A stretch of DNA of 64,000 nt from an uncultured Eubacteriales bacterium (GCA_900545885.1 URAF01000005.1:1-64000); one strand, 5' to 3'; positions 51,709 through 61,105 are shown, numbered from the stretch's first letter. Numbers and translations: made by a program. The notes: generated by a model from the letters alone, not told the origin.

Positions 51709-53475
51709 ATGAAAAGTTTTAAAGATAAATTGATTTCACTTCTTCCCGAAGTGGAAAAGCCTGCCCGTTACACGGGCGGCGAATGGAACGTTCCGCACAA
51801 ATCCGAAAACGTGCGGGCAAAGTTTTGTTTTTGTTTTCCCGACCTTTACGAAATCGGAATGAGCAATCTCGGTTTGCAGATTCTCTACGACGAAATCAAC
51901 CGCAGAGAAGATTTTGCGGCGGAGCGTTGTTATGCGCCCAAAACCGACCTTGCCGAAAAAATGCGCGAAAACGGCATTCCGCTTCTTTCGCTTGAAAGCG
52001 GCACGCCGCTTGCCGATTTCGATATAGTCGGATTTTCCGTGCAGTTCGAGTTGCTTTACACCAACATTCTTTATATGCTCGACCTTGCGGGAATACCTTT
52101 CCTTGCCGCCGACCGCGGAGAAGAATATCCCATCTTGCTCGCGGGCGGGCCTTGCGCGGTCAATCCCGAACCGTTTGCGGACTTCTTCGATTGCGTTGTA
52201 ATCGGCGAAGGCGAAGGCGTTGACATCGCCGTGCTTGAACTGGTTGCGGAAGGCAAAGAAAAAGGTTGGAGCAAGAAAGAAATTCTCGAACGCGCAAAAT
52301 CCATTACGGGCGTTTACGTTCCCGCGCTCCACAAAGAAGGCGAAACGGTGACAAAAGCCGTTGTGCAGGATTTCGAGAATTCCGTTTACCCCGAAAGGCC
52401 GCTTGTTCCCAACGTCGAAGCCGTGCACGACCGCGTAACGCTGGAACTTTACCGCGGCTGCGCAAGCGGTTGCAGATTCTGTCAGGCGGGGTACTACTAC
52501 CGTCCAATTCGCGAACGCAGTCCCGAAAAGTGCGCCGACTACGGCAAGAAAATGGTTGAAGCCACAGGCTACGGCGAAATATCCATGTGTTCGCTGTCCA
52601 CTGGCGATTACAGCGGATTGCAGAAACTTATGGACGAACTCAAACCCTTTGTTCACGAGAAACACGTGACCCTTGCTTTGCCGAGCCTTCGTCTTTCCAG
52701 TTTCAACGGCGAAATGGCGCAGGAGTCGCGCCGCAGTTCGCTTACGTTCGCGCCCGAAGCCGGCACGCAAAGGCTGCGCAACGTCATCAACAAAAACGTT
52801 ACCGACGAGGAAATAGACAACATCGGCAAAGCCTTCGAGGCGGGCTACGACAACGTCAAACTTTATTTCATGCTCGGTCTTCCCACCGAAACCGACGAGG
52901 ATATAGCGGGTATAGCTGAAATTTGCAGACGTTTGCGCGAGTTGTATATCAAAATACGCGGCAAGCGCGGACTCGGCATTTCGGTAAGCTGTGCGGTGTT
53001 CATTCCCAAACCGTGCACGCCTTTCCAATGGGAAGAGCAGATAAGCATGCCCGAAATGCTGCGCAAGCAGAACTATCTGCGCGGTCTTTTGCGGTCAATC
53101 AAAGGAGTGACTTTCTCATGGCACGGGGCGGAATCGTCCGTGCTCGAAGCGGCACTTGCGCGCGGCGACAAAAAACTTTCCGCCGTAATAAAGCGCGCAT
53201 ACGAACTGGGTGCCAAATTCGACAGCTGGACGGAGCAGTTTGACTGGAACGCATGGACGCAGGCGTTTGAGGATTGCGGCGTGAATATGAGCGATTATAC
53301 GGGCGCTCTCGACGTCGACAAGCCTTTGCCGTGGGATTTTATCGACACGGGCGTAACCAAACGTTATCTCGAAAAACAACGCGAACTTGCGTATCAGGGC
53401 ATAACCACCAAGAATTGCAGGGAAGGTTGCAACGGTTGCGGCGCAAACAAGCTCGGGAGGTGCACGATAATATGA
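51709..53475 (+). CDS. B12-binding-domain radical SAM protein (TIGR03960 family)
   Basis: 588 residues. The N-terminal part is the B12-binding-like domain (KPARYTGGEWN, FPDLYEIGMSNLGLQIL, GGPCAVNPEPFADF). The radical SAM core has the CxxxCxxC cluster in RGCASGCRFCQAG near residue 250, then SLSTGDYSGL and FAPEAGTQRLRNVINK. The C-terminal region includes FIPKPCTPFQWE and ends in a Cys-rich tail NCREGCNGCGANK. The family is clostridial and almost always precedes the DUF2344 gene and RNase G. Its product is unknown; tRNA or rRNA modification has been suspected. No free ribosome binding site. Confidence 0.92.
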   Translation: MKSFKDKLISLLPEVEKPARYTGGEWNVPHKSENVRAKFCFCFPDLYEIGMSNLGLQILYDEINRREDFAAERCYAPKTDLAEKMRENGIPLLSLESGTPLADFDIVGFSVQFELLYTNILYMLDLAGIPFLAADRGEEYPILLAGGPCAVNPEPFADFFDCVVIGEGEGVDIAVLELVAEGKEKGWSKKEILERAKSITGVYVPALHKEGETVTKAVVQDFENSVYPERPLVPNVEAVHDRVTLELYRGCASGCRFCQAGYYYRPIRERSPEKCADYGKKMVEATGYGEISMCSLSTGDYSGLQKLMDELKPFVHEKHVTLALPSLRLSSFNGEMAQESRRSSLTFAPEAGTQRLRNVINKNVTDEEIDNIGKAFEAGYDNVKLYFMLGLPTETDEDIAGIAEICRRLRELYIKIRGKRGLGISVSCAVFIPKPCTPFQWEEQISMPEMLRKQNYLRGLLRSIKGVTFSWHGAESSVLEAALARGDKKLSAVIKRAYELGAKFDSWTEQFDWNAWTQAFEDCGVNMSDYTGALDVDKPLPWDFIDTGVTKRYLEKQRELAYQGITTKNCREGCNGCGANKLGRCTII

Positions 53476-54107
53476 TAGTTTTGAAATACGTGCGTCTCGG
53501 CAACGCAAGATTTGTATCGCATATAGACGTACTGCGCCAGATGTCCAGAATTCTGCGCCGTGCGGGCATTACCGTAAAATTTTCGCAAGGGTTCAACCCG
53601 CATTCGCTTGTGTATTTTTCTCCTCCCGCCGCGCTCGGTATTGGGTCGCTTGCGGAGTACGTGGCAATAGATACCGATATGTCGGGCGAGGACGTTTTTG
53701 CAAGATACAACGCCTCCGTCCCCGAAGATATGCGCGCCACGGAATGGTTTTCAATGGCGAAAAATCCGAACTTAGCGGGCAGAATAACCGCGGCGGATTA
53801 TATTTTCCCCGTTGAAGGCGGTTTGGAACTCGGCGACGAGTTCGTCGTAGAATACAATAAAAAAGGCGAAGACGTAAAAGAAAACGTGCGTTCGAGAATA
53901 TATGCAACGGGCGTATCGGCGGAAGGGAAACTCACAATGAAACTTGCCGCGGGCAACACGACTCTTCGTGCCGACAGAGTTTTTGCCGCGCTTAAAGACC
54001 GTACGGAAGACGAGGCGGGACTTCCCGACACCCTCAAAACCGCACAATACGTTACGGAAAACGGCGAATTCGTAAACGTGGACGAATGGCTCAAATCAAT
54101 GGTTTAA
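53472..54107 (+). CDS. DUF2344 / TIGR03936 protein
   Basis: 211 residues. N-terminal block KYVRLGNARFVSHIDVLRQMSRILRRAG and FSQGFNPHSLVYFSPPAALGIGS are typical for DUF2344, which in other species is fused to or next to the radical SAM protein. Overlaps the upstream stop by four bases (ATGA). Probably partner or substrate-handling subunit for the radical SAM enzyme; function unknown. The frame extends upstream to 53274 but that is inside the partner gene. Confidence 0.9.
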   Translation: MIVLKYVRLGNARFVSHIDVLRQMSRILRRAGITVKFSQGFNPHSLVYFSPPAALGIGSLAEYVAIDTDMSGEDVFARYNASVPEDMRATEWFSMAKNPNLAGRITAADYIFPVEGGLELGDEFVVEYNKKGEDVKENVRSRIYATGVSAEGKLTMKLAAGNTTLRADRVFAALKDRTEDEAGLPDTLKTAQYVTENGEFVNVDEWLKSMV

Positions 54108-54180
54108 CGCGCAATTTTGCGCGTTAAACGCATTTTTCGGGCTAATTACAATCGAAATCAAATTTTTGGGATAAATAAAA

Positions 54181-55644
54181 ATGAAGGAGCTTTACATCGA
54201 TTACAACCCTTTCTTCGTGCGCGCTGCGCTCGTCGAAGAGGGTGAACTCGTCGAGTTCGGCGTTGAGCATGTTTCAACGCGCGGACACGTCGGGAACATC
54301 TACAAAGGCAAGGTCGAAAACGTGTTGGGCGGTATGAAAGCTGCGTTTGTCAACATAGGTCTCGACCGCAACGGTTTTCTTTATCTCGGTGACGACGGCG
54401 ACGAAAAACGCAAATGTTCCGCAAAAGCCTCCGATAAAATCTCGGCGGGCGACGTCATTATGTGTCAGGTCGTCAAGGAACAGTTCAATATGAAAGGCGC
54501 GCGTCTTACCACGGACGTAACTTTGCCGGGTTATTATATGGTGCTGTTGCCAAACAGTCGCTTTTACGGTGTGTCGAGGAAAATCGAGGACGAAGGAAGA
54601 CGCAGGTATCTCGAAGAACTCGTAAAATCCGTTTGCCCGCCCGATATGGGATTCATTGTCCGTTCGGCTGCAGTAAGAGCTCGCGACGAAGTGATAAAGC
54701 AGGAAGCGGCGTCGCTTGTAAATATCTGGCGAAAGGTTGAAAGCGATTACGAAAAAGCCGCCCCGATGTCAGTTGTGTTCCGCGAAGCGCAGTTTCTCGA
54801 ACGAGTAATCCGCGACAACTACGGCGAAAACGTCGACCGTGTGATAGTCAACGACGCTGTGCTTGCCGAAAGTCTTGCTCCGAGAATGATTCGCGCGCAA
54901 GTTGATTTGTACGACGGAAAGCGCAACATCTTCAAACAGTTCGGAATATCCGAACAGGTTGAAAAGCTCACCGACAGACGCGTGGATTTGCCTGGAGGTG
55001 CGTATCTGGTTATCGACCGCACGGAAGCGCTAACAGTTATAGACGTTAACACCGGACGTTTTGTCGGCAGCAAAAACCTCGAAGATACGGTGTTCAAGAC
55101 AAATCTTATCGCGGCAACAGCGATTGCAAAACAACTCCGCGCCAGAAACATAAGCGGAATAGTAATTATCGACTTCATCGATATGCAACTCGACGAACAC
55201 CGCAAACAGGTTGTCGAAGCGCTGCGTGCCGAGCTTAAAAAGGACAAGCTCAAAACTTCCGTCGTGTCAATGACCAACCTCGGACTTGTGGAACTTACTC
55301 GAAAGCGCACGCGTTTGCCTGCGGACAGTTTTCTTCTCGAACCGTGTAAAGGCTGTATGGGCGGATACGTCGTTTCTTCCGCGCATATTGCTTTGAGATT
55401 ACGTGACGAAATGATAGAATTTTCGTTGAAAAACGAGTTCGGGTCTATGCTTGTGCGACTTAATCCCGAAATCTGCGAAAAGGTATTTTCGTCGCACGTA
55501 ATGTCGCGAGAAGCCGCGGGGCTTTGGAAAGGCAAACGCATCTATCTTATTCCCGACGAAAACGTCGGGCGCGAAACCTTCGAAATCTCGGGTTCTTCAG
55601 ACAAGATACTGACGTTGCCCGCAAACGCACGGCTGTTGTTTTAG
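54181..55644 (+). CDS. rng: Ribonuclease E/G family endoribonuclease
   Basis: 487 residues. S1-type RNA-binding domain near residues 35-120 (GNIYKGKVENVLGGMKAAFVNIG), 5'-sensor region, and DNase-I-like catalytic core with LTVIDVNTGRFVG and IVIIDFIDMQ, whose Asp residues hold Mg2+. The zinc-link is CKGCMGG near 395. It processes rRNA and mRNA. It follows the radical SAM/DUF2344 pair, as in many Firmicutes, but rplU and rpmA do not come next. Confidence 0.94.
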   Translation: MKELYIDYNPFFVRAALVEEGELVEFGVEHVSTRGHVGNIYKGKVENVLGGMKAAFVNIGLDRNGFLYLGDDGDEKRKCSAKASDKISAGDVIMCQVVKEQFNMKGARLTTDVTLPGYYMVLLPNSRFYGVSRKIEDEGRRRYLEELVKSVCPPDMGFIVRSAAVRARDEVIKQEAASLVNIWRKVESDYEKAAPMSVVFREAQFLERVIRDNYGENVDRVIVNDAVLAESLAPRMIRAQVDLYDGKRNIFKQFGISEQVEKLTDRRVDLPGGAYLVIDRTEALTVIDVNTGRFVGSKNLEDTVFKTNLIAATAIAKQLRARNISGIVIIDFIDMQLDEHRKQVVEALRAELKKDKLKTSVVSMTNLGLVELTRKRTRLPADSFLLEPCKGCMGGYVVSSAHIALRLRDEMIEFSLKNEFGSMLVRLNPEICEKVFSSHVMSREAAGLWKGKRIYLIPDENVGRETFEISGSSDKILTLPANARLLF

Positions 55645-55645
55645 G

Positions 55646-55674
55646 TTGCAAAAGCGGGGTTGCTGTGTTATTAT
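55646..55674 (+). promoter_or_regulatory. Promoter of the MDR dehydrogenase gene
   Basis: TTGCAA (55646-55651) and TATTAT (55669-55674), spacer 17, directly after the rng stop and 50 bases before ATG 55724. Confidence 0.55.
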
Positions 55675-55723
55675 ATCCGTGTTCGGTTCGGGACTGAACG
55701 ACTAAAACGCGGGAGGCGCGACT

Positions 55724-56710
55724 ATGAAATCGTGGCATATAGAGTGTCTTGAACGCATCAAACTTGTTGAAAGCGTTCTGCACAAAGCCGAAGGCGAAGT
55801 CAAACTCAAAGTCTCTAAGGTGGCAATTTCGTCCACCGATTTCGCGTATTTTGCATCGGATTCTCCCGACAAGAACCCCGAACTTACGGTTCCAGGACAC
55901 TCTGCGGTGGCGTACGTTTCCGAGGACGACCCGAACTCCGGGCTCAAAATGGGTTCTCGCGTGGTTATCAGTCCTTTTGTTCAGTACGAAGAACACGGTG
56001 TAAAAAAGGTCCGTGTTCTCGGAGTCGACACAAACGGACTGCTCAGCGACTTTGTGTCCGTACCTGCTGAAAACGTATACGTTCTTCCTGACGGCATACC
56101 CGACGATGAGGCGGTTTTTGCCGAATACATCGCACTCGGCAACAACGTGCTCAACAGCCTGAACGTAGACAAAGGCGATTTTGTCGTCATAGTCGGTGCG
56201 AGTACGCTCGGACTTGTCCTTGCGCAACTTGCGCTTTACTATCAGATGATACCTGTGCTTGTGGACCTGGACGCCGAGAAACTTGCGCTTGCGTCAAGTT
56301 GGGGTGTTTACTACGTTCTCAATCCGACCTACGACAATCTCGAACGCAGAGTCGAAGAAATCACCGGCGGCAGAATGGCGGAAGCGTCCGTTTATGTCGG
56401 TGACGGTGTTCCTTTCAACTGCGCATTGCGAGTCGTAAAAGACAAAGGCGAAGTAGTCATTGCGGGCTATTCCGTACGCGCGGGTCACGAAGTCGACGTC
56501 AGCGTCATACTGTCCAAGCAACTTACAATGACGGGCGTTGCTGACGGATACGGCGAAATGCCTTCGGCAATAAATCTGCTTGCGAACAGAATTATAAAGA
56601 CGGACGGACTGATAAGTTCACGCATCAACTTCGACGAAGTGCCCGAAACCGTTGCGCAATCCGCCGAATATCCTTACCAGTACAACAAAATCGTCGTGTC
56701 CATGGACTGA
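55724..56710 (+). CDS. MDR-superfamily alcohol-dehydrogenase-like protein without zinc ligands
   Basis: 328 residues. GroES-like N-terminal half (VAISSTDFAYF, TVPGHSAVAYV, MGSRVVISPF) and Rossmann half (VVIVGASTLGLVLAQLAL, VDLDAEKLALA). In zinc ADHs the first block is CGTD and the second GHE; here Ser replaces the catalytic Cys and the Glu after His is Ser. The structural four-Cys lobe is absent. So it is a zinc-less member, perhaps a reductase of unknown substrate. GGGAGG precedes ATG 55724. Monocistronic. Confidence 0.75.
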   Translation: MKSWHIECLERIKLVESVLHKAEGEVKLKVSKVAISSTDFAYFASDSPDKNPELTVPGHSAVAYVSEDDPNSGLKMGSRVVISPFVQYEEHGVKKVRVLGVDTNGLLSDFVSVPAENVYVLPDGIPDDEAVFAEYIALGNNVLNSLNVDKGDFVVIVGASTLGLVLAQLALYYQMIPVLVDLDAEKLALASSWGVYYVLNPTYDNLERRVEEITGGRMAEASVYVGDGVPFNCALRVVKDKGEVVIAGYSVRAGHEVDVSVILSKQLTMTGVADGYGEMPSAINLLANRIIKTDGLISSRINFDEVPETVAQSAEYPYQYNKIVVSMD

Positions 56711-56808
56711 CGCTGTTCCGACAGACGATAAAGGTATTTTTGTTTTTTATAGAAACAAATTCAGACAACGAAGTTGCGGAGTTGTGAAGTCGCGAAGTCG
56801 CAAGTTAC

Positions 56809-56835
56809 AAGTGCGCGGCAGCGCACTTTTTTATT
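56809..56835 (+). terminator. Terminator after the MDR gene
   Basis: AAGTGCGC (56809-56816), GGCA loop, GCGCACTT (56821-56828), then TTTTTATTTT. Classical rho-independent structure. Confidence 0.9.
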
Positions 56836-57358
56836 TTGATTTTTTCAGCATGTGAGTTTCAAACGATAAACTAACGTCAGTCCACGCGTGGTTTGTCAGC
56901 AACTCTTGCTTGTGTGTTGTAATTATACTTTGGCGTGTAAAAACCGATTTTTACTTTCTATGTTGTGGCAACTTTGCAATAAAACACGATACGTATATTA
57001 TAGGTGCGTATGTATTGATTAAACAGGCATAAACGCTGTGTATATCGTTTTATCAAAACACGATACGTGCGCAATAAGGGCGCTTTCAGGATTGCAGAGC
57101 GATTTTGTGGGTTCAAAAGTCATAAATTAAAGTGTTGTCGGTTTGAAATGCCGTCGTAAAAGCGCTTAAATGACTGATATAACCGATTAAAGGTATTTGC
57201 ATTTCTCATTAATACACGATAAGTGTTTTAAAAAGATATAACAATTACGTGTTGGAGATACGTCGTTGAAGAAGTGAGGGAAAATAATGTGGCGGATTTG
57301 TTGACGGGAGTAAATTGGCTACCTTGCAAACTGGTTGATTGCAAGATGATTGCAAAAA
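56836..57358. repeat. Convergent gap with repeated ACACGATA motifs
   Basis: No gene is recognised in 56836-57358. AAAACACGATACGT occurs exactly twice (56981-56994 and 57055-57068, 74 bases apart). A third, weaker copy AATACACGATAAGTG lies at 57211-57225. Near the right end, TTGATTG (57335-57341) pairs with CAATCAA (57360-57366) and CCTTGC (57322-57327) with GCAAGG (57367-57372), a hairpin that spans the DUF4364 stop. The repeats could be binding sites of a DNA-binding protein; this is inference. Confidence 0.5.
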
Positions 57359-57898
57359 TCAATCAAGCAAGGTGTCGTGAATGAGCGCGTAAGTCTGCGA
57401 GGCTTTATCGACCCAGCTTTTGTAGAGATATTTTGCAAGTTGGCGGTTCGCAACGACCAGTTTCAGTTCCATAAGTGTTGCGATGTCGCTGTTAATCTTC
57501 ATTATGACGGTGTAGGTTCCATCAGCATTCTTCGAGTAGTCGCAGAAATACGACTGGCGCTTTTTGAAACGCATTCTGTTTTCGCGTGCATATGCGTTGA
57601 TATCGTCGCGTATGGACGAAGGTATGCGCGTAAAGAACAGCGCAAGACAACCTATTCCGTCCTGCGTTATGTTGATGCAGTCGCTTTTGGGAACGCGGTA
57701 AAGCAAATTTGTTTCGACAAGTTCGTTCAGGTACTGCTTGCAGTCCATATAACTCAACCAGTCGTTGTCCGAAGTGCATACGTCAAGCACGGTGGCTTCC
57801 GAAAGCGGTATAGCCATCCTGTCGAAAACAAACAAGATTATGAGTTTCTGAACCTTGCTGTCCAGCCTTGCTGTTACGCCGTCCTGTTCGTAATCCAA
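57359..57898 (-). CDS. DUF4364 protein (winged-helix type)
   Basis: 179 residues from TTG 57898. DUF4364 family of clostridia: SKVQKLIILFVFDRMAIPLSE, the YLNELVETNLL block and ITQDGIGCLALFF in the winged-helix part, then a C-terminal beta domain with CDYSKNADGTYTVIMKI. Related to transcription regulators. I start at TTG 57898 because GGGGAGG lies just upstream; TTG 57913 would overlap that site. A TTGAAA-N17-TAAACT promoter lies upstream. Target unknown. Confidence 0.85.
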   Translation of the reverse strand: MDYEQDGVTARLDSKVQKLIILFVFDRMAIPLSEATVLDVCTSDNDWLSYMDCKQYLNELVETNLLYRVPKSDCINITQDGIGCLALFFTRIPSSIRDDINAYARENRMRFKKRQSYFCDYSKNADGTYTVIMKINSDIATLMELKLVVANRQLAKYLYKSWVDKASQTYALIHDTLLD

Positions 57899-57928
57899 CG
57901 TACGCCTCCCCAAATAGAATGGAAGAAG

Positions 57929-57957
57929 AGTTTAGCACTATTTTTGCGCTATTTCAA
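57929..57957 (-). promoter_or_regulatory. Promoter of the DUF4364 gene
   Basis: On the minus strand TTGAAA (57957-57952) and TAAACT (57934-57929), spacer 17. Upstream to 58233 the sequence is A/T-rich with no gene that I recognise. Confidence 0.65.
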
Positions 57958-58230
57958 GACTTTAACGGAAAAATTTTGCAAGACACAAGTACTTGCGCAC
58001 AAGGTTTTTTCAAACACAAATTTTAATTTACTATTAACTATGGATAATATTATCGAAAGTGGTAAAAGCTGACTGTCTGCCGCGTCAGAATAATTGATAT
58101 TAATGTGTTTGAGAATAACGTAATTCCGTGGTGCGTGCGGCGTCTTTGCCGTAAAACCACGTTTGATGACCGAGATATCCATTTGACAATCAATACTGTT
58201 GTGTGCGCCTTTTGCGGCATGATAAAGAAT

Positions 58231-58258
58231 AAAAAAGACGCGTACTTGACGCGTCTTT
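58231..58258 (-). terminator. Terminator of the M20 peptidase gene
   Basis: AAAGACGCGT (58234-58243) pairs perfectly with ACGCGTCTTT (58249-58258). On the minus strand it is followed by TTTTTTATTC, about 40 bases after the stop. Confidence 0.88.
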
Positions 58259-58300
58259 GCAGTAGTGTCGGATTTGCTTGTTGGATTTTATTGCTGACGA

Positions 58301-59776
58301 TTACTCGGCAAGCATTGTGTCGAGGCATTGCACAAAGAATTGCGTTGCCTTTTCCAGTTGGTCAACGTGCAGGCGTTCGTTGATACCGTGAATTCGGGAC
58401 TGGTCGTCAAGCGAATTGATGAAAGGTCCGAAACGGAAAACGTTGTCGGTCAGCGGATTGTAGAAGCGAGCGTCGGAGGCTGCAATGAACATGTAAGGCG
58501 CGACCACTATGTCGTCGAAGGTGTTGCATATGGTGTCGCGCAATCTTTCGTATGCGGCGCAGTGTACGTCGGCTTCGGGAGAAGGATTGGAGTAGGAGAG
58601 CAGATTGACTTCGACGTCTTTGCCTAGCAGTTTTTCGAGATAAGCTTTCACGTCGTCGGCAGTCTCGCCCGTTATCATTCGGTAGTTGATGTTTGCACGC
58701 GCTTCTTTGGGGATTACGTTTCTGGCGTCGCTGCCCCAAAGCATGGTGGGGGCAAAGGTTGTTCGCACCAAAGCGTTGGTCATGGGTGCGGCTTTTGTGA
58801 ATATGAATTTGACGAGGGGAGCAAACACGTCGCGGTTGGTGAGGACGAATTTGAATGCGCCTTTGCAGTACGGAGACAGCGCTTTGAAGGTTTCTTTGGT
58901 CATATTCGTCCACGTGGTTTTCATGGGGTGTGATTCGACTTTTGCGACGGCTTCGGAAAGCACTCCGACGGCTGTCGGCGGTTTGGGGTTGGACGCGTGT
59001 CCGCCCGATTTTTTTACTACGAGTTCGAGGTCGCCGTTGCCTTTTTCGCATGCGCCGATGAGTGCTACGGTATGCGGAATTCCGAGCAGTTTTCCGTCGA
59101 GAACGGTACCGCCTTCATCGATTACGAATTCCATCTCAACGCCTTTTGCTTTGAGATATTTTACTATGTTTGCAGCGCCGCTTGTGGAGTTGCCGGGTTC
59201 TTCGTCGTGACCGAAGCAAAGGTACAAATCACGCGCGAATTTCTTGCCTTGCGCAAGGTGATATTCGACTGCTTCCAAAAGAGCAATCATATGGCTTTTC
59301 ATGTCTTGTGCACCCCTGCCGTAAATGTATCCGTCGTCAGTCAGCACAGCTTCGAACGGGTCGTATTCCCAACCGTCTTTAGGGGCAGGAACAACGTCGA
59401 TATGACTGAGATAACAGCCGCCTTTGAGAGCGGGATTTGTGCCTTTTATGCGGTATATGAGGCTGTAACCTTCTATTATCGTGCGTTCGGCATTTGCGTG
59501 CAGAAGAGGATAGGTTTTTTCAAGCCAATTGCGGTAATCGATGAAAGGCTGAATGTTGTCTACGTAATCTTCTACCATAGAAACTGTGGGAATACGTATG
59601 GCTTCGCGAAGATGTTGAACTGCTGCATTTTTGTCTATTTCAGGCAATTTGCCTGCTTTTCCCGTAGGGATTTTTGGACGGTTGAGTGCTGTTCTTATAA
59701 TCAGTGCAAGAAAGAAAAGAACTATAACTGCGGCAATAGTTCCGCCTATAACGGCTCCGATGTTGACCTGTGGCAT
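58301..59776 (-). CDS. Membrane-anchored M20-family metallopeptidase (PM20D1-like)
   Basis: 491 residues from ATG 59776 (GGAGGT upstream). One N-terminal membrane segment (VIGGTIAAVIVLFFLALII), then an M20 domain: SHIDVVPAP (His), GRGAQDMKSH (bridging Asp), GHDEEPGNSTSG (catalytic and ligand Glu), EFVIDEGG, and late RIHGINERLH (His). All zinc ligands look present. The PM20D1-like subgroup cleaves or makes N-acyl amino acids; dipeptidase activity is the alternative. It stands alone with its own promoter and terminator. Confidence 0.85.
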   Translation of the reverse strand: MPQVNIGAVIGGTIAAVIVLFFLALIIRTALNRPKIPTGKAGKLPEIDKNAAVQHLREAIRIPTVSMVEDYVDNIQPFIDYRNWLEKTYPLLHANAERTIIEGYSLIYRIKGTNPALKGGCYLSHIDVVPAPKDGWEYDPFEAVLTDDGYIYGRGAQDMKSHMIALLEAVEYHLAQGKKFARDLYLCFGHDEEPGNSTSGAANIVKYLKAKGVEMEFVIDEGGTVLDGKLLGIPHTVALIGACEKGNGDLELVVKKSGGHASNPKPPTAVGVLSEAVAKVESHPMKTTWTNMTKETFKALSPYCKGAFKFVLTNRDVFAPLVKFIFTKAAPMTNALVRTTFAPTMLWGSDARNVIPKEARANINYRMITGETADDVKAYLEKLLGKDVEVNLLSYSNPSPEADVHCAAYERLRDTICNTFDDIVVAPYMFIAASDARFYNPLTDNVFRFGPFINSLDDQSRIHGINERLHVDQLEKATQFFVQCLDTMLAE

Positions 59777-59845
59777 AAAAACCTCCGAAAAGGAAAGAAA
59801 ACATCAAAAAAGAAGTGTTTGTTTCCTTAAATTAATGTTTTCTTA

Positions 59846-59874
59846 ATTATAAACAATAGAAATGACCATTTCAA
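59846..59874 (-). promoter_or_regulatory. Promoter of the M20 peptidase gene
   Basis: On the minus strand TTGAAA (59874-59869) and TATAAT (59851-59846), spacer 17, about 70 bases before ATG 59776. Confidence 0.8.
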
Positions 59875-59879
59875 TAAGA

Positions 59880-60860
59880 AATTGGTTTTGAGAGGATAAA
59901 AGCACAACAAATAGCCAAATGCACGAGAATAATAAGCAAGTTTAAGAAAGCGCTCATTAGGTAAAAGAACGTGCTTGTATCGCTCGAAAATCACTGTAAT
60001 TCGTACAGGTAAAGGGAAATGGCACGAAAAGAAACAAATGTCCTGTAAGAAAATCGAAACAAAGATTTAGAAGCAATATTTGAAATGTCTTAGAAAAAGC
60101 GTATTCGAAGAAGAAAAAGAAGCAATATGCGTCATGTCGCTCTAAAAAGAGCAAGTATAAAGAAAAAGTCCGAAAACTTGTGCGATAAGGCTCATAAGTG
60201 GAAAAAGCCCGAATGTAGCTTGAAAGATAGTGAAAAAGCGGCAAAGTATTATTGAAACGGCGAATTTTTATAAAACAAGACAAGGTTGTAGTCTCTAAAA
60301 ATGCTGTTTTTAGAAAAGTATTATCAAAAACGCCGTATTTTACAGTAAGAGAAGACTGAAAAGCTCGGAAAGTGCTGTTGTTGCTTTGATAGTGTGCAAA
60401 TTTAGCAAAATGCCACAAAAATGACTGGGGGAAGCCGAAATTGATGATAAAAGCCGTAGCAACAAATGAAACTATGCTTTTTTCTTGAAAATACTGTTAT
60501 AAGTCGCAAAATGCCATAAAACAGTTCTTTTTTGTGCCATTGGGATATATTTTTTAGGAAAAAGACGGAAAATGGACTATTTGTGGGGTGAATATGGTGA
60601 AAATGTGGATAAACAACGATTGCAAAAATGACAATTAACCTCAGAAAAACAATGTTTTTATGCATTATTTATAAAATATGATTTACTTGTAGCATCTCAA
60701 ATTGATTGCTTTTCGGTCGAGAAAGAGGTTTTTCGGCGGCTTTGTCTTTTTGTCGTCAGACTTAACTGTTTAATTTGTTTCGGGTTTGGGTATTTCTTGG
60801 AGCGGATTTGGTGTGATTTAGTAGCGATTAATGGAGAATTTCAATTTGCCGTCGAGCGTT
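59880..60860. other. Gene-free A-rich island
   Basis: Nearly 1 kb without a convincing gene. To about 60660 it is A- and purine-rich on the plus strand, clearly richer in A/T than the flanking genes. It holds several short imperfect repeats: AGAAGCAATAT at 60069-60079 and 60118-60128, AAAGTATTAT at 60243-60252 and 60315-60324, GCAAAATGCCA at 60405-60415 and 60506-60516. The word AAAAAG recurs often between 60090 and 60240. A single perfect DnaA-box sequence (TGTGGATAA) lies at 60604-60612. A 153-residue frame on the minus strand here is Phe-rich and has no homology I recognise. Confidence 0.5.
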
Positions 60861-60868
60861 TTTTTGTG

Positions 60869-60898
60869 TTGACACTTATATTGTTTTGGTTGTAATAT
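60869..60898 (+). promoter_or_regulatory. Promoter of pckA
   Basis: TTGACA (60869-60874) and TAATAT (60893-60898), spacer 18. It would give a leader of about 210 bases, which includes an alternating GCGTGTGCG-type tract (60920-60985) and the tandem repeats at 61077-61105. Confidence 0.65.
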
Positions 60899-61076
60899 GT
60901 ATAATCGAAAGAATAGTAAGCGTGCATATTGCGTGCGTTGTGTGTGACGCGTATGCGTATCTGCGCCTGCGTCGTGTGTGGTAGTGCCTGCATCTTCAAT
61001 GTTCGTTTGACATAGTCGTACGGATTTTGCGGAAACTGTATGTGCCTTGCCGTTCGGTTCAACAGTAATTACAATT

Positions 61077-61105
61077 TGCGGATGCCGCTCAATGCGGATA
61101 CCGCT
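61077..61105 (+). promoter_or_regulatory. Tandem GCGG-N3-CCGC repeats before pckA
   Basis: TGCGGATGCCGCT (61077-61089) and TGCGGATACCGCT (61093-61105) are direct repeats with a 16-base period, each a small inverted repeat. The second ends three bases before the ribosome binding site GGAGGT (61108-61113). The inner CCGC and GCGG can also pair with each other, so two alternative folds exist. Operator pair or RNA switch; not decidable here. Confidence 0.55.

Noticed and set aside
59957..60418. 153-residue minus-strand frame in the A-rich island
   Set aside because: Phe/Tyr-rich because the strand is T-rich; no ribosome binding site or homology.
60604..60612. Replication origin
   Set aside because: Only one perfect DnaA box (TGTGGATAA) was found, without a box cluster and without dnaA, dnaN or other origin genes nearby.
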